A stretch of DNA of 64,000 nucleotides. Source: Desulfurellaceae bacterium bin18 (GTDB taxonomy: Bacteria; Desulfobacterota; Binatia; Bin18). The notes beneath the pieces are model-generated. The model was not told the DNA's origin, did not search any database, and was given only the letters and a program-made list of their open reading frames with translations. Position numbers and translations under genes: made by a program. This document shows positions 33,528 to 42,969 of the stretch, one piece after another. The stretch lies in NCBI GenBank assembly GCA_002238415.1, contig MPMI01000023.1, positions 1 through 64,000 of the forward strand, read 5' to 3'. Positions within the stretch are counted from its first letter, which is position 1; each line of letters begins with the position of its first letter.

Positions 33528-33609
33528 CGTAGTATAATCGAAAAACCGGCGCAAGTTATGGCCAGGGTACGGTAGGGGAACACTCTCCCGGCCCGGTAAG
33601 GAGCGACCA

Positions 33610-34644
33610 ATGTTACAGACAGGCATTGTGTTGGACGCACGCTATCAGGACCACAACCCAGGTCCGGGACATCCGGAACGGGCGGAGCGGATCGGTACCC
33701 TACTCAGTCGCTTCGCGTCCTATGAGCGCGACGGGTTGAAACGGTTTGAGCCCAGACGGGCGACGCATGAGGAGATCGCTTTGGTCCACGACACCAGCTT
33801 GATTGGCCAGGTCGCCGCCTCTGCCGGTCTCGAAGCTGCGGCCTTTGACGCGGATACTCGCGTGTCCGCACAGTCGTATGAGACGGCCCTCCTCGCCACG
33901 GGCGGTCTGTTGACCATTCTGGATGCGGTCATGGAGGGCGAGGTGGACAACGGTTTTGCCTTGGTGCGACCGCCCGGTCATCACGCCGAACGCAACCGGG
34001 CCATGGGCTTTTGTCTCTTCAACAGCGTTGCCGTTGGGGCGCAGTATCTGCGGGAACGGTTTGGGCTGAGCCGGATTCTGGTGATGGACTGGGACCTGCA
34101 CCACGGCAATGGCACCCAGCACAGTTTCTACGACGACCCTGGTGTGTTGTACGTCTCGACCCATCAATACCCGTACTATCCCGGCACAGGGGCCGCAGAA
34201 GAAGCCGGCCAGGGCAGCGGCGAGGGCTATACCGTCAACCTGCCGCTCAGCGCCGGCTGGGGAGATGCCGCCATTGTGCCGCTCTTTGAAGAGGTGATCG
34301 ATCCTATTTGTCGCCAGTTTCAGCCCGAGTTCGTGTTAATCTCGGCCGGCTTTGACGCCCACGCCCGTGATCCCCTCGGTGGTCTGACCGTCACGGCAGA
34401 AGGCTTTACGGCCCTGGCACGTATTCTCCTGCGCGTGGCACGGGATCAGTCCCAGGGCCGCTGTGTCGCCCTTCTCGAAGGTGGATACGATCTGGAAGGG
34501 CTGGAAACCTCAGTGATCCACGTTCTGGACGAAATGGGCGGCGACCGGCTCGACCACCCGCTCCCCGCCTATGAACGCCAGGGGCTGCTCACCAACGTCC
34601 GGGCCGTACAGCAGCGCCATTGGGAGTTGCCGGCGGCTGGCTGA
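33610..34644 (+). CDS. Histone deacetylase-family (class II-like) amidohydrolase
   Basis: 344 residues. All catalytic motifs are present: RPPGHHAE (tandem His), DWDLHHGNGTQ (zinc Asp/His), SAGFDAHARDPLGG (zinc Asp) and EGGYDLE (Tyr region is Y of GGYD). Bacterial members remove acetyl groups from proteins, polyamines or acetoin-related substrates. Neighbours give no clue to the substrate. Start ATG at 33610 behind GGTAAGGAG. Confidence 0.93.
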   Translation: MLQTGIVLDARYQDHNPGPGHPERAERIGTLLSRFASYERDGLKRFEPRRATHEEIALVHDTSLIGQVAASAGLEAAAFDADTRVSAQSYETALLATGGLLTILDAVMEGEVDNGFALVRPPGHHAERNRAMGFCLFNSVAVGAQYLRERFGLSRILVMDWDLHHGNGTQHSFYDDPGVLYVSTHQYPYYPGTGAAEEAGQGSGEGYTVNLPLSAGWGDAAIVPLFEEVIDPICRQFQPEFVLISAGFDAHARDPLGGLTVTAEGFTALARILLRVARDQSQGRCVALLEGGYDLEGLETSVIHVLDEMGGDRLDHPLPAYERQGLLTNVRAVQQRHWELPAAG

Positions 34645-34697
34645 AATATGCCAGCTTCGGTCCATGAATCAATGTGGGCGACTTCAGCCCCTCTGGG

Positions 34698-35480
34698 TCA
34701 CGACGACCGGTGTTCTTGCACAAACTCGTCCACCAAACGGTTAAAAACCGCCGGTTGCTCAAAATACGCGGAATGGCCGGCCTTGGGAACGGTCACAAAA
34801 CGTGCCTGCGGAATACGGGTCATGATGCTTTGCATGGCGGGTGGCGGAGCCAGTACGTCTTCTTCTCCAACCACAAGCAAGGTGGGAATTCCGTGCTCAA
34901 CAATTGGCGCTACGTTGGTGTGCAGGCTCATCAGTGTTGGAACGAGATTGGGAGAAATGTGCTGATTCAGAGCTGAGATCTGCTGGTAGAGAAAACACAG
35001 CGCTGGTTCCCGCTCAGGAAAAGACATGGCGTACGCGCTGGTGAGAAGCTGGGCCAGATTGCCTTGTGCGCGTTCACGCAGGCTGGCACGCGTTCGATCG
35101 ATCTCCGGCGTTTCAATACCCGCGGTGGTGTCGCACAAAATAAGCGCGCTGGTACGTTCGGGACAGGCCGCGGCAAAGCCGCATACCGTCCAGCCACCCA
35201 TGGACTGCCCCACAAGTGCTGCCCTCTGAATCCCAAGATGATCAAGTAAGCCGGTCAAATCCTCAACAAAGGCCTGCGGGCCCGGGCCAGCGATCCCATC
35301 GCGGGAATAGCCGAAGCTACGATGGTCAAAGGTTACCACCTGATACGTTTTGGAGAACACCGGGACTTGCTGCCACCAACTGAGGTGACTCCCTCCTCCA
35401 CCATGCGCTAACACCAGGGCGGGGCCCGTTCCGTGGGTTTCATAATACAGTTCAATCCCATTGACTGAGGCAAACGGCAT
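34698..35480 (-). CDS. Alpha/beta hydrolase
   Basis: 260 residues. Oxyanion region AHGGGGSHLSW, nucleophile elbow VGQSMGGWT (Ser), acid region VVGEEDVLAPP (Asp) and the catalytic His in AGHSAYFEQP complete the triad. Similar enzymes cleave esters, lactones or C-C bonds in aromatic degradation. It is in the same direction as, and ten bases downstream of, a CoA-transferase gene, which suggests a shared catabolic role. Confidence 0.88.
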   Translation of the reverse strand: MPFASVNGIELYYETHGTGPALVLAHGGGGSHLSWWQQVPVFSKTYQVVTFDHRSFGYSRDGIAGPGPQAFVEDLTGLLDHLGIQRAALVGQSMGGWTVCGFAAACPERTSALILCDTTAGIETPEIDRTRASLRERAQGNLAQLLTSAYAMSFPEREPALCFLYQQISALNQHISPNLVPTLMSLHTNVAPIVEHGIPTLLVVGEEDVLAPPPAMQSIMTRIPQARFVTVPKAGHSAYFEQPAVFNRLVDEFVQEHRSS

Positions 35481-35489
35481 TGTGTCTCC

Positions 35490-36785
35490 CTAGTCCTGTG
35501 CCGATCGCTCGGCATGAATCTCTGCGTGCGAAGCGATGACGCGCTCTGCTTTGAGCTGAGCGATCTGCTGGTCAGAATAGTTGAGCAAGCGGCGTAGCAC
35601 ACTATCCGTGTGCTCACCCAGCAGTGGGCCTGGGGTGGCTACGTAGCCTGGTGTCTTCGAGAGCTTGAATGGCGGCCCGTCAAGGATGACATCCTCCGTC
35701 TTCCCGTTTTCCTGGGCCGGCAACTGCGCCCAATAGCCCCGAGCCCGTAGTTGCGGGTCGCGGTCCAAATCCTCCCCGTTGGCAACCACGCCGGCGGCGA
35801 TACCGGCTTCCTGCAGGCGGGTCATGACTTCTTCGGCCGTATGCTGTTGTGTCCAGGATTCAATGTATTCGTCCAAAGCGTCTTGATGTTGGAGACGGTC
35901 TGCAAGGCTGGCAAAGTGTGCCTCGTGCGTCCAGGCCGGCTGCCCCAAGACACGGCACAGACTCTGCCATTCTGCGTCGGTGAAGACGGCAATCGCGCAC
36001 CAGCGGTCGTCACCTTTGCAGCGATACACCCCGTGCGGTGCCGCCGGCGCTTCCTGGGAACGATTGCCGACCGGCTGAAAAGAGGAACCGTGTCCCGCAT
36101 CTTCATGTGTATGGAGGACACGTTTCCTCTTTCTGGGCGTCTGATTATTCAGAATGTCGAGCAGGCCCGGTCCGACCAGGCTGGAAATCGCCTCAAACTG
36201 CGCCAAGTCAACGAATTGCCCCTGGCCGGTTTGTTTGCGATGCCACAGGGCCATCAATACGGCCAGCGCGCCGCTATAGCCGCCGGTCATGTCCGCGTAC
36301 GAATAGCCCCAGCCGGCCGGCTCTTGACCGGGGTGACGCATCTGGAGCGTATAGCCGGACAATGCCTGGAGCGTCGGCCCATAGCTGACATAATCCTTGT
36401 GCGGCCCGGTATGCCCGAAGCCTGACATGGAGACCGCAATGATATCGGGCTTGATTTTTTTGAGGCTGTCGTAGTCGAGCCCCCAGTTGCGCATGACCCG
36501 CGCGCTGAAATTGTCGATCACGACATCCGATATGGCCGCGAGCTGTTGAGCGATGGCAATCCCACGCGGGTCGGCCATATTGATAACCGTACTCTCCTTG
36601 CCCCGGTGCAGATTGCCGGAAAAGCCGCCGCGCCGCGTCCCCAGATCAAGCGTATCGCGCCGCTCGATTTTAATGATCTCGGCACCCTGGTCGGCCAGGA
36701 TACGTACCGCGACCGGCCCGGCGACCACCCAGGTGAAATCAAGAATGCGGATGCCTTCGAGCGCGCGCCGGCCTTGGGAGGTCAT
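35490..36785 (-). CDS. Family III CoA-transferase with an in-frame repeat insertion
   Basis: 431 residues, about 30 longer than the other CoA-transferases here. GIRILDFTWVVAGPVAVRIL, GAEIIKIERR, GQGQFVDLAQFEA and the C-terminal GEHTDSVLRRLL are standard. Residues 218-236 (starting PRKRKRVLHTHEDAGHG) are encoded by repeat A8 and lie between L-N-N-Q-T and Q-P-V-G-N-R-S. The paralogue at 27246 runs straight through at this point (N-G-T-Q-P-E-R-M-G-N-R), so the insert is clean. The frame is open on both sides, so the protein is probably made with the insert. Confidence 0.92.
   Translation of the reverse strand: MTSQGRRALEGIRILDFTWVVAGPVAVRILADQGAEIIKIERRDTLDLGTRRGGFSGNLHRGKESTVINMADPRGIAIAQQLAAISDVVIDNFSARVMRNWGLDYDSLKKIKPDIIAVSMSGFGHTGPHKDYVSYGPTLQALSGYTLQMRHPGQEPAGWGYSYADMTGGYSGALAVLMALWHRKQTGQGQFVDLAQFEAISSLVGPGLLDILNNQTPRKRKRVLHTHEDAGHGSSFQPVGNRSQEAPAAPHGVYRCKGDDRWCAIAVFTDAEWQSLCRVLGQPAWTHEAHFASLADRLQHQDALDEYIESWTQQHTAEEVMTRLQEAGIAAGVVANGEDLDRDPQLRARGYWAQLPAQENGKTEDVILDGPPFKLSKTPGYVATPGPLLGEHTDSVLRRLLNYSDQQIAQLKAERVIASHAEIHAERSAQD
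36078..36132. repeat. Family A palindromic element, copy A8, inside a CoA-transferase gene
   Basis: Arms AAAGAGGAACCGTGTCC and GGACACGTTTCCTCTTT, loop reversed (GCATCTTCATGTG). It is translated in frame as about 18 residues rich in Arg, Lys and His. Confidence 0.9.
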
Positions 36786-36793
36786 AGGGCAAC

Positions 36794-37738
36794 CTACACC
36801 GCCTCGGAAATATCTTCCTTGGCCGACTCGGTGGGCGGAAAGAGTAGTGAGGCGACGATCGTGACGGTCAGGACCAGGGCGATCACGCCCAGGGAGAGAC
36901 CAATCGGGATGGGATATAGGTCAACCAGGAGCATTTTGACGCCAACAAAGCCCAGCACCACGCCCAAGCCGATGCGCAGATAGACGAACAGATCGAGCAC
37001 GCCGGCAATCAGGAAGTAGAGGGCGCGCAGGCCCAGAATGGCAAAGACGTTTGAGGTGTAGACGATGAAGGGGTCGTCGGTGACGGCAAAAATGGCCGGA
37101 ATCGAGTCGATCGCAAAGACCAAGTCCGTGCTTTCTACGGAAACGAGGACGACCAAGAGGGGGGTGGCAAAGAGCTTCCCCTGATGCCGGACGAAGAAGT
37201 GTTGGCCTTCGTATTTGTCCGTGACCGGCAGCACCCGCCGCAGGAGTCGAATTGCGGGATTGTCCTCGGGGTCGGATTTGGTCTCCTCGGAGATGGCCAG
37301 CTTGATTCCGGTGAAGACCAGGAAAGCGCCAAAGAGATACATGACCCAGTGAAAATAATGCAGCAGCGTTGCGCCGAGGGCAATGAAAATCCCGCGCATG
37401 ATAAGCGCGCCGAGAATTCCCCAGAACAGAATACGGTGCTGATAGACCAAGGGAACGGAAAAATAGGAGAAGATCAGCAAGAAGACAAAGATGTTGTCCA
37501 CGCTGAGCGATTTTTCGATCAAATAACCAGCCAGAAATTCCAGGGCCGGCTCCGAGCCGCTGGTATAATAAATCCAGGCGTTAAAAACCAGGGCGAGGCC
37601 GATCCAGACCGTGCTCCAGATACCGGCCTCCTTGCGCGACACTTCACGCGCTTCACGATGAAAAACCCCCAGGTCCAGGAACAGCAAGACGAGAACAATA
37701 AGGGTGAAACCGATCCAGAGGCCGATGCCGGATGCCAT
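36794..37738 (-). CDS. TerC/Alx-family membrane protein
   Basis: 314 residues, nine or so hydrophobic helices. SLSVDNIFVFLLIF and ESTDLVFAIDSIPAIFAV contain the paired Asp residues of the family; FIVYTSNVFAILGLRALYF follows. TerC/Alx proteins export metal ions, in particular manganese, or load metals onto exported proteins. No yybP-ykoY riboswitch is visible; purC lies 16 bases upstream on the same strand. Confidence 0.9.
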   Translation of the reverse strand: MASGIGLWIGFTLIVLVLLFLDLGVFHREAREVSRKEAGIWSTVWIGLALVFNAWIYYTSGSEPALEFLAGYLIEKSLSVDNIFVFLLIFSYFSVPLVYQHRILFWGILGALIMRGIFIALGATLLHYFHWVMYLFGAFLVFTGIKLAISEETKSDPEDNPAIRLLRRVLPVTDKYEGQHFFVRHQGKLFATPLLVVLVSVESTDLVFAIDSIPAIFAVTDDPFIVYTSNVFAILGLRALYFLIAGVLDLFVYLRIGLGVVLGFVGVKMLLVDLYPIPIGLSLGVIALVLTVTIVASLLFPPTESAKEDISEAV

Positions 37739-37754
37739 GCTTATGCTCGTGGGT

Positions 37755-38648
37755 TTAGCCGTCTGTAGCAGTCAGGTTTTCGTAGATTTCCTGGTAGCGG
37801 GAGGCCGCCTGATCGATAATTTCCTGGGGCAAATGCGGAGCGGGTGGTCTGCGGTCCCAACCCAGGGAAATCAGATAATTCCGAATAATCTGCTTGTCAT
37901 AGCTGTCCTGAGATTTGCCGGGCTGATAGTTTTCGGTCCGCCAGAAGCGCGACGAGTCCGGCGTAAAGGCTTCATCAATAAGAATGAGCTGACCATCGCA
38001 CTGGCCGAACTCGAATTTGGTGTCCGCCAGGAAGAAGCCTTTGGTTTCCGCATAGGCATGGGCGTTCTTGTACAGGGCCAGGCTGAGGTCCCGCACCTGA
38101 GCGGCCAGGTCCGCACCAATGAGGCGTTCGACTTCCGCAAAGGCAATATTCTCGTCGTGCTCGCCCTGCGGGGCTTTGGTTGAGGGGGTAAAGATGGGCT
38201 CGGGCAAGCGGGCGCTCTCCTCTAGTCCTGAGGGCAGCGGAATGCTGCACACGGTTCCACTGGCACGATATTCCTGCCAGCCGGACCCGGCCAGATAACC
38301 CCGAACGATACATTCGACCGGTAGCGGTTCCGCTTTTTTGACCAACATGGAGCGACCGGTCAGACTGTCACGGGCGGACTGAAAAACAGCCGGGAACGCA
38401 TCCACGTCAACCGAAATGAGATGGTGCGGCACGATGTCGGACAGGCGCTCAAACCAAAAGCGGGACACCTGGGTCAAGACCCGTCCCTTGCCCGGTATGC
38501 CTTCGTGCAGCACGACATCGAAGGCCGAGACCCGGTCGGTTGCGACGATCAACAGATGTTCGTCGGTTTCGTAAATATCGCGGACCTTTCCGCGGCGGGG
38601 TGGAGGAAGGCTCTCTACACTTGTTGTTAGGATAATGGGCTCGCTCAT
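37755..38648 (-). CDS. purC: Phosphoribosylaminoimidazole-succinocarboxamide synthase
   Basis: 297 residues, the longer PurC type. RRGKVRDIYET near the N-terminus, ATDRVSAFDVVL, VECIVRGYLAGSGWQEY and LIDEAFTPDSSRFW are family signatures. The enzyme joins CAIR and aspartate with ATP in purine synthesis. It is upstream of a TerC-family gene on the same strand. The 38649-38800 gap before it contains a 7-bp palindrome at 38788-38802 and nothing else clear. Confidence 0.95.
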   Translation of the reverse strand: MSEPIILTTSVESLPPPRRGKVRDIYETDEHLLIVATDRVSAFDVVLHEGIPGKGRVLTQVSRFWFERLSDIVPHHLISVDVDAFPAVFQSARDSLTGRSMLVKKAEPLPVECIVRGYLAGSGWQEYRASGTVCSIPLPSGLEESARLPEPIFTPSTKAPQGEHDENIAFAEVERLIGADLAAQVRDLSLALYKNAHAYAETKGFFLADTKFEFGQCDGQLILIDEAFTPDSSRFWRTENYQPGKSQDSYDKQIIRNYLISLGWDRRPPAPHLPQEIIDQAASRYQEIYENLTATDG

Positions 38649-38800
38649 GACGCTGTTTTCTCTCTCCTGAACAAATCGATTATAAGGACCAACAGTATGA
38701 TTCTATCAGACTGACGATTCTTCTCTACATCCCCCAGGACCGGGCTGTCCCTCAATATTCGGATTGGGTCGGACCAATTCGGATCATGAGCTATTATAGC

Positions 38801-39997
38801 TCAAATCACGCCGGCCTGCTTCAAGGCTGAGAGGCGGTCTGCCTCAAGTCCGAGCTCGCTACCATATACCTCGCTATTGTGCTCGCCCAGGAGGGGCGGA
38901 CGGCGGGCAATGCGCCACGGCGTTGTCGTAAAGTGGATGGGACCACCGGGGTATTGCACCGTGCGGCCTAACTCTGGATGCTCAATAGGGGAGAAAAATC
39001 CGCGGTCGTTCAACTGGGGATCGTCCACCAAGGCTTCGGGTGGTCGGACCATGGCGTACGGAATACGTCGGAGTTGGGCGCCTTCCATGAGTTCCGCCAC
39101 GCTGTAGTCTTTGGCCCAGTCATCAAGGATATCAAACAGGTGCTCGGCGTGCTCTTTTCGATAGGTCAGGTCTTCCCAGCGCGCATCTTCAAGGTCCTGG
39201 GCTTTCCCGTCTCCCTTGACCCATTCGACCAGCGAGGTCCAATCCCCCAACGAACAGTGCATGACATAGCCGTCACGACATCGAGCCACACGAAAATAGC
39301 GACTCCAGTGCAGGCTGCCGCGCCGACTCTCAATGCCCAGCCCCTGATGATAAAACGGCGCCACGTGTTCGACTGCCCCGGCGACGGATTCCTGCATGCT
39401 CACGTCCACCCACTGGCCTTCGCCCAGGCTCTCCCGCGCCAACAGGGCCAGCAGCGTGCCGATCGCGGCAAAAAAGGAGGCGCTATGGTAGGCTTGCAGG
39501 CCCAGAGCGTGCAGCGGTGGCTTATCGGGAAACCCATTGGTCCAGATCATGCCGCCCAGGGCCTCGGCTACCATGTCCGAGGAACGATAGGCTTGGTAGG
39601 GCCCGGTCTGCCCAAAGGGTGTAATCGAGGTGAGCACTAGATTGGGGTTGAGTTGCTTTAACTCGTCATAGCCCAGGCCGAGTCGGGCGAGGGTCCCTGG
39701 CGCGGCTGACTCGACCAGTACGTCCGCTTTTGCCGCCAGTTGCTTGACCAACTCCTGGCCGGCTTGCTGGTTCAGATCGAGGGTGATGCCCCGTTTGCTG
39801 GTATTATAGAACCAAAACAGCAGGCTCCGCTCGGGATGCGGTTTGCCATCGAGAAAGGGACCGATGCGACGCGTGGCGTCTCCCTCCGGTGGCTCGATCT
39901 TGATGACATCCGCCCCCATATCGCCAAAGAGTTTGGCGCACAGGGAGCCTTTGAGGTCGGTCAGGTCAAGAATCCGCAGTCCAGCCAAGGCAGTCAT
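38801..39997 (-). CDS. Family III CoA-transferase (CaiB/BaiF)
   Basis: 398 residues. GLRILDLTDLKGSLCAKLFG, GADVIKIEPPEGDATRRIG, GITLDLNQQAG and GEGQWVDVSMQES fit the family. The start is placed at the ATG at 39997, which avoids overlap with the VWA gene upstream; GGGAG lies before it. Closest in layout to the gene at 28483. No insertion seen. The stop overlaps a GAGCTAT/ATAGCTC palindrome. Confidence 0.92.
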   Translation of the reverse strand: MTALAGLRILDLTDLKGSLCAKLFGDMGADVIKIEPPEGDATRRIGPFLDGKPHPERSLLFWFYNTSKRGITLDLNQQAGQELVKQLAAKADVLVESAAPGTLARLGLGYDELKQLNPNLVLTSITPFGQTGPYQAYRSSDMVAEALGGMIWTNGFPDKPPLHALGLQAYHSASFFAAIGTLLALLARESLGEGQWVDVSMQESVAGAVEHVAPFYHQGLGIESRRGSLHWSRYFRVARCRDGYVMHCSLGDWTSLVEWVKGDGKAQDLEDARWEDLTYRKEHAEHLFDILDDWAKDYSVAELMEGAQLRRIPYAMVRPPEALVDDPQLNDRGFFSPIEHPELGRTVQYPGGPIHFTTTPWRIARRPPLLGEHNSEVYGSELGLEADRLSALKQAGVI

Positions 39998-40019
39998 GCA
40001 GGAGCACTCCCTCTTCTTG

Positions 40020-41669
40020 CTACAATTTGACAAACACGTCTCTGGCCTCTTCGCTGGTCAATTGGGAGACGCTCGTAATTCTATCGCTGAAGGGTGTGAG
40101 AGAACCAAGCGAACTGGTGCCAACGTCGATCAGAATGGAGAAGAGCGAGAAGCCGAGCACCTTCTTTTCCACGGCAAAGCGTTCGGCCCAGTCGGCGTGG
40201 ACTCGGCATTCGCCGTCGGTAATAAACACGATATCACTCCGCTGAAAACGGGACTCCTGAAAGAGGGACCGTGTCCTTCCTTGACGGGCAGATGCGGGAC
40301 ACGGTCCCTCTTTGATACACGCCAGGGCCGCGTCAAGGGGTTTTTCAAAATCGGTTCCGCCGCCGGGGAAGTATTCGGCCAGTTCCAGGACCTTGTCCAT
40401 GTCCGCTTCATGGCGTACCCGCGTATTGAGATCGACGCTGTACAGCGGCGCATCCGCGGACGAAAAACAAATCGCCCGAAACCGGCGCCGTTCGCGCCGG
40501 GCAATTTCAATCAGCGTGAGCGTAAGCGCTTTCGCCCAGACTTCCTTGTCTCCCTGCATGGACGAACTGCCGTCGAGACAGACGATAAGCGGGCCTCTGC
40601 CCTGCGCCTCCACCCCGCGCAAGTCATACTGCAAGAGCTCATTATCCACAAAGCGCCGGATAAAGTCCTGGCGTAACAGGGGATGCTGCAAGCTCACCAG
40701 TTCGTGAGGGAGCAAGCGGCTGAGTTCGGCTCCGATGCCCACCTCGAAAACCTCGTCACTGGTGCGTTCAAAGTTTTTCCGCCGTAGGGCGAGCGCCTGG
40801 TGCTTCATCCGCCCGACCATCTTGGCAAGCTTTTTCAGCTTGTCGTTCCCAGCCAGGCGCTTTCCCAACTCAATCTGGCGGCCGGGAGAAGATTGGTGGC
40901 CACCCCCAACGGCCAGCCCCCACGATTCGGCCTCCTGGGTCGCGTCATCGAGATTTTGGGCAACCGTAATCGCTTCTTTGAGAAAACGATTGTGGGCCTC
41001 CGTCTGTACCTGGGACAGGTCCTGGTCGAGCTGTTTGGCCAGGCGTCGCAGCCGGGTGTCTTCCGCCCGCGCCTGGCTGGCCATACGCTCGGCCGTCTGT
41101 TCGAGCATCTCTGTGACTTCTTGTGAGATATCCTCCGCAGTATCCGCTTGTTCAGCGAGTTCTTTTGCATTCCGGGCTTCGTCGATGTTCTGCTGTACCA
41201 GCGCTTCCTGCTTTTCTACGTTCCAGACATCGAGTAAGTCGCGTCGGGTCAGCGGCTTTTCGGATTTCAGCACGCGCAGCGCCCCTTCGCCCAAGAGTAC
41301 GGTGGCCAGTCCGGCCTGCCCTTCATCCAGGATGGTGGCCTCTCGCAACAGGTTCGCCAACTCGCCGGTATGCAGCGCGGTGAGTAACTCCCGGTTTACC
41401 GCCGCGCTGGGGAGCACGTCGTCCGCTTTGAAAAAGACAACGTTATATTTGAAGAGTGCGCAAAAAAGGTCGCGCAAGAGCGCAGGAAAATGCGGTAGAA
41501 GAGGCGCCCCGCTCTCCTCAAGGCTCTGTAAAGAGGGGGAGGCGGCGCGGAGCTGTTCATAGACCGCCCGGTCATACGAGTCGCTCTCAACCCAATACAC
41601 ATTATCCGGTAGGGGCTCCGGTGGCGGGAGGCTGAACCGGGATTTTTTCCTGGCACGGCGGCGCGGCAT
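40020..41669 (-). CDS. VWA-domain protein of a MoxR/VWA pair, with an in-frame repeat insertion
   Basis: 549 residues. A long helical N-terminal region is followed by a von Willebrand A domain with a MIDAS start CLDGSSSMQGDK (about residue 375) and VFITDGECRV near the end. It pairs with the AAA+ ATPase encoded just upstream, as in RavA-ViaA, systems linked to assembly or remodelling of metal-containing complexes. Residues 453-470 (EGPCPASARQGRTRSLF) are translated from repeat A9, between the helix with D-A-A-L-A-C-I and the strand with DIVFITDGE. Note the insert sits inside the VWA domain. Confidence 0.88.
   Translation of the reverse strand: MPRRRARKKSRFSLPPPEPLPDNVYWVESDSYDRAVYEQLRAASPSLQSLEESGAPLLPHFPALLRDLFCALFKYNVVFFKADDVLPSAAVNRELLTALHTGELANLLREATILDEGQAGLATVLLGEGALRVLKSEKPLTRRDLLDVWNVEKQEALVQQNIDEARNAKELAEQADTAEDISQEVTEMLEQTAERMASQARAEDTRLRRLAKQLDQDLSQVQTEAHNRFLKEAITVAQNLDDATQEAESWGLAVGGGHQSSPGRQIELGKRLAGNDKLKKLAKMVGRMKHQALALRRKNFERTSDEVFEVGIGAELSRLLPHELVSLQHPLLRQDFIRRFVDNELLQYDLRGVEAQGRGPLIVCLDGSSSMQGDKEVWAKALTLTLIEIARRERRRFRAICFSSADAPLYSVDLNTRVRHEADMDKVLELAEYFPGGGTDFEKPLDAALACIKEGPCPASARQGRTRSLFQESRFQRSDIVFITDGECRVHADWAERFAVEKKVLGFSLFSILIDVGTSSLGSLTPFSDRITSVSQLTSEEARDVFVKL
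40260..40313. repeat. Family A palindromic element, copy A9, inside the VWA gene
   Basis: Arms AAAGAGGGACCGTGTCC and GGACACGGTCCCTCTTT: both arms are changed together relative to other copies, so pairing is kept. Loop contains GGGCAGATGC. In frame in the coding sequence. Confidence 0.9.
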
Positions 41670-41687
41670 GATGATCTTTCGGAGGTC

Positions 41688-42806
41688 TTAGAGCCGTTCC
41701 AATAGCTGGCCCTGGATCTCTTGAATCTCTCGTTTGGCCCGTTCAACCTTATCGAGGGCGCGTCCGACCTCCTGGACATGTTGGTGGATCTCCTCCACCT
41801 TGACCAGAATATTCCGAATTTTGGTATGCGCCTCGATGATCGCGCGGGCGCGCTGCTCGGCGTCCTCCCAGGGCCGCTCGGCATAGTCACGCAACTCCTT
41901 GGTCTGAAACAGGAGCTCCTGCACCTCATCCTCATAGCCATGAATCAAGCCATGGATCACGCTATGCACAGCGGCCTGCTCCGACGGCTCCTTCCATAAA
42001 ACGTGTTCAAGAAAGAAGACATCAGTTTCGGTGACGATATGGCGTCCATCCAGGCAGGCCACGGCTTGCAGCAGACCGACACTCTGGCGGTAGCGACGGT
42101 CGGAGGCGATAATATCTTGTGTCCGCAGCTCTCGGCGCAGCTCGGCGATGACCCCAAGAACCGCGTCAGGGACGGTGACGGCTCGGGCCTCGGTCTGCAA
42201 TTGGCGCAGCTCGTCGAGGGTCAGCGTTGTGCGCTCAGCCGGTTTGTGCGCCTGGAGCATGTGCAGAAAGCGAAAGTCCTCCTGGATATAGTCCACGCCG
42301 AAGCGCAGCAGAAAGCGGTCGTACAGCGCGACGAGTTCATCGTCCTCGGGGAGTTCGTTGCTTGCCCCGAAGAGCGTCAGGAGCGGCACCGCCGTGGCCT
42401 CTTTGCCATTGTGAAAGACCCGCTCGTTAATAATGCTGAGGATCGCGTTCAATATCGATGAACTGGATTTGAAGACCTCGTCCAAAAAGGCGATGTGCGC
42501 CTCGGGCAGTTTGTTATCCGTGACCCGGCGATAATCGTCGGCTTCGAGCGCCTTGAGGCTGACCGCTCCAAAGAGTTCTTCCGGTGTCGTGAATTTCGTC
42601 AGCAACCACTGGAAATAGTGCGCCCCGGTAATACGCCGACACAGCTCATCAGCCAGCATTGACTTGGCCGTCCCCGGCGGGCCGATAATAAGGACGTGCT
42701 GGGAGGCCAACAAGGCCGCCAGCGCGCCATCGATGAGGGCGTGCCGTTCGAGGAAACTATGTTGGAGCTCTGCGCGGATTTTTTGCAGTTTTTCTTGCGG
42801 AGTCAC
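41688..42806 (-). CDS. MoxR-family AAA+ ATPase (RavA-like)
   Basis: 372 residues. Walker A IIGPPGTAKSMLADEL (about residue 38), Walker B AHIAFLDEVFKSSSSILN, sensor FGASNELPEDDELVALYDRF. The C-terminal 80 residues are helical and charged. MoxR/RavA proteins form hexamers that act with VWA partners; the VWA gene lies 18 bases downstream. Not full RavA length, so the LARA domain may be missing. Confidence 0.9.
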   Translation of the reverse strand: MTPQEKLQKIRAELQHSFLERHALIDGALAALLASQHVLIIGPPGTAKSMLADELCRRITGAHYFQWLLTKFTTPEELFGAVSLKALEADDYRRVTDNKLPEAHIAFLDEVFKSSSSILNAILSIINERVFHNGKEATAVPLLTLFGASNELPEDDELVALYDRFLLRFGVDYIQEDFRFLHMLQAHKPAERTTLTLDELRQLQTEARAVTVPDAVLGVIAELRRELRTQDIIASDRRYRQSVGLLQAVACLDGRHIVTETDVFFLEHVLWKEPSEQAAVHSVIHGLIHGYEDEVQELLFQTKELRDYAERPWEDAEQRARAIIEAHTKIRNILVKVEEIHQHVQEVGRALDKVERAKREIQEIQGQLLERL

Positions 42807-42922
42807 GAGCCCGACCCTTTAGCGCTCTCTTCAGGAGAGGAATCTTAGGCTAGCAGATAGGGGGGAGGGCGACAATTCGGCTCTGATAACCGCTTGGCGG
42901 AAAGTCTGTGATCTTTTATAAA

Positions 42923-42942
42923 ACATTATTACATCATAATGT
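42923..42942. promoter_or_regulatory. Palindromic operator upstream of vapBC
   Basis: Perfect 7-bp arms ACATTAT and ATAATGT with a 6-base spacer, 27 bases before the vapB start in an AT-rich stretch. Antitoxins of this kind usually repress their own promoter through such a site. Confidence 0.6.
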
Positions 42943-42969
42943 ATATACATCTCAGAAGGAGAAAGGGAT

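Noticed and set aside
37739..37754. yybP-ykoY riboswitch before the TerC gene
   Set aside because: purC ends 16 bases upstream; no room for the aptamer.
37184..37768. Plus-strand frame opposite the TerC gene
   Set aside because: Charged low-complexity product typical of antisense frames.
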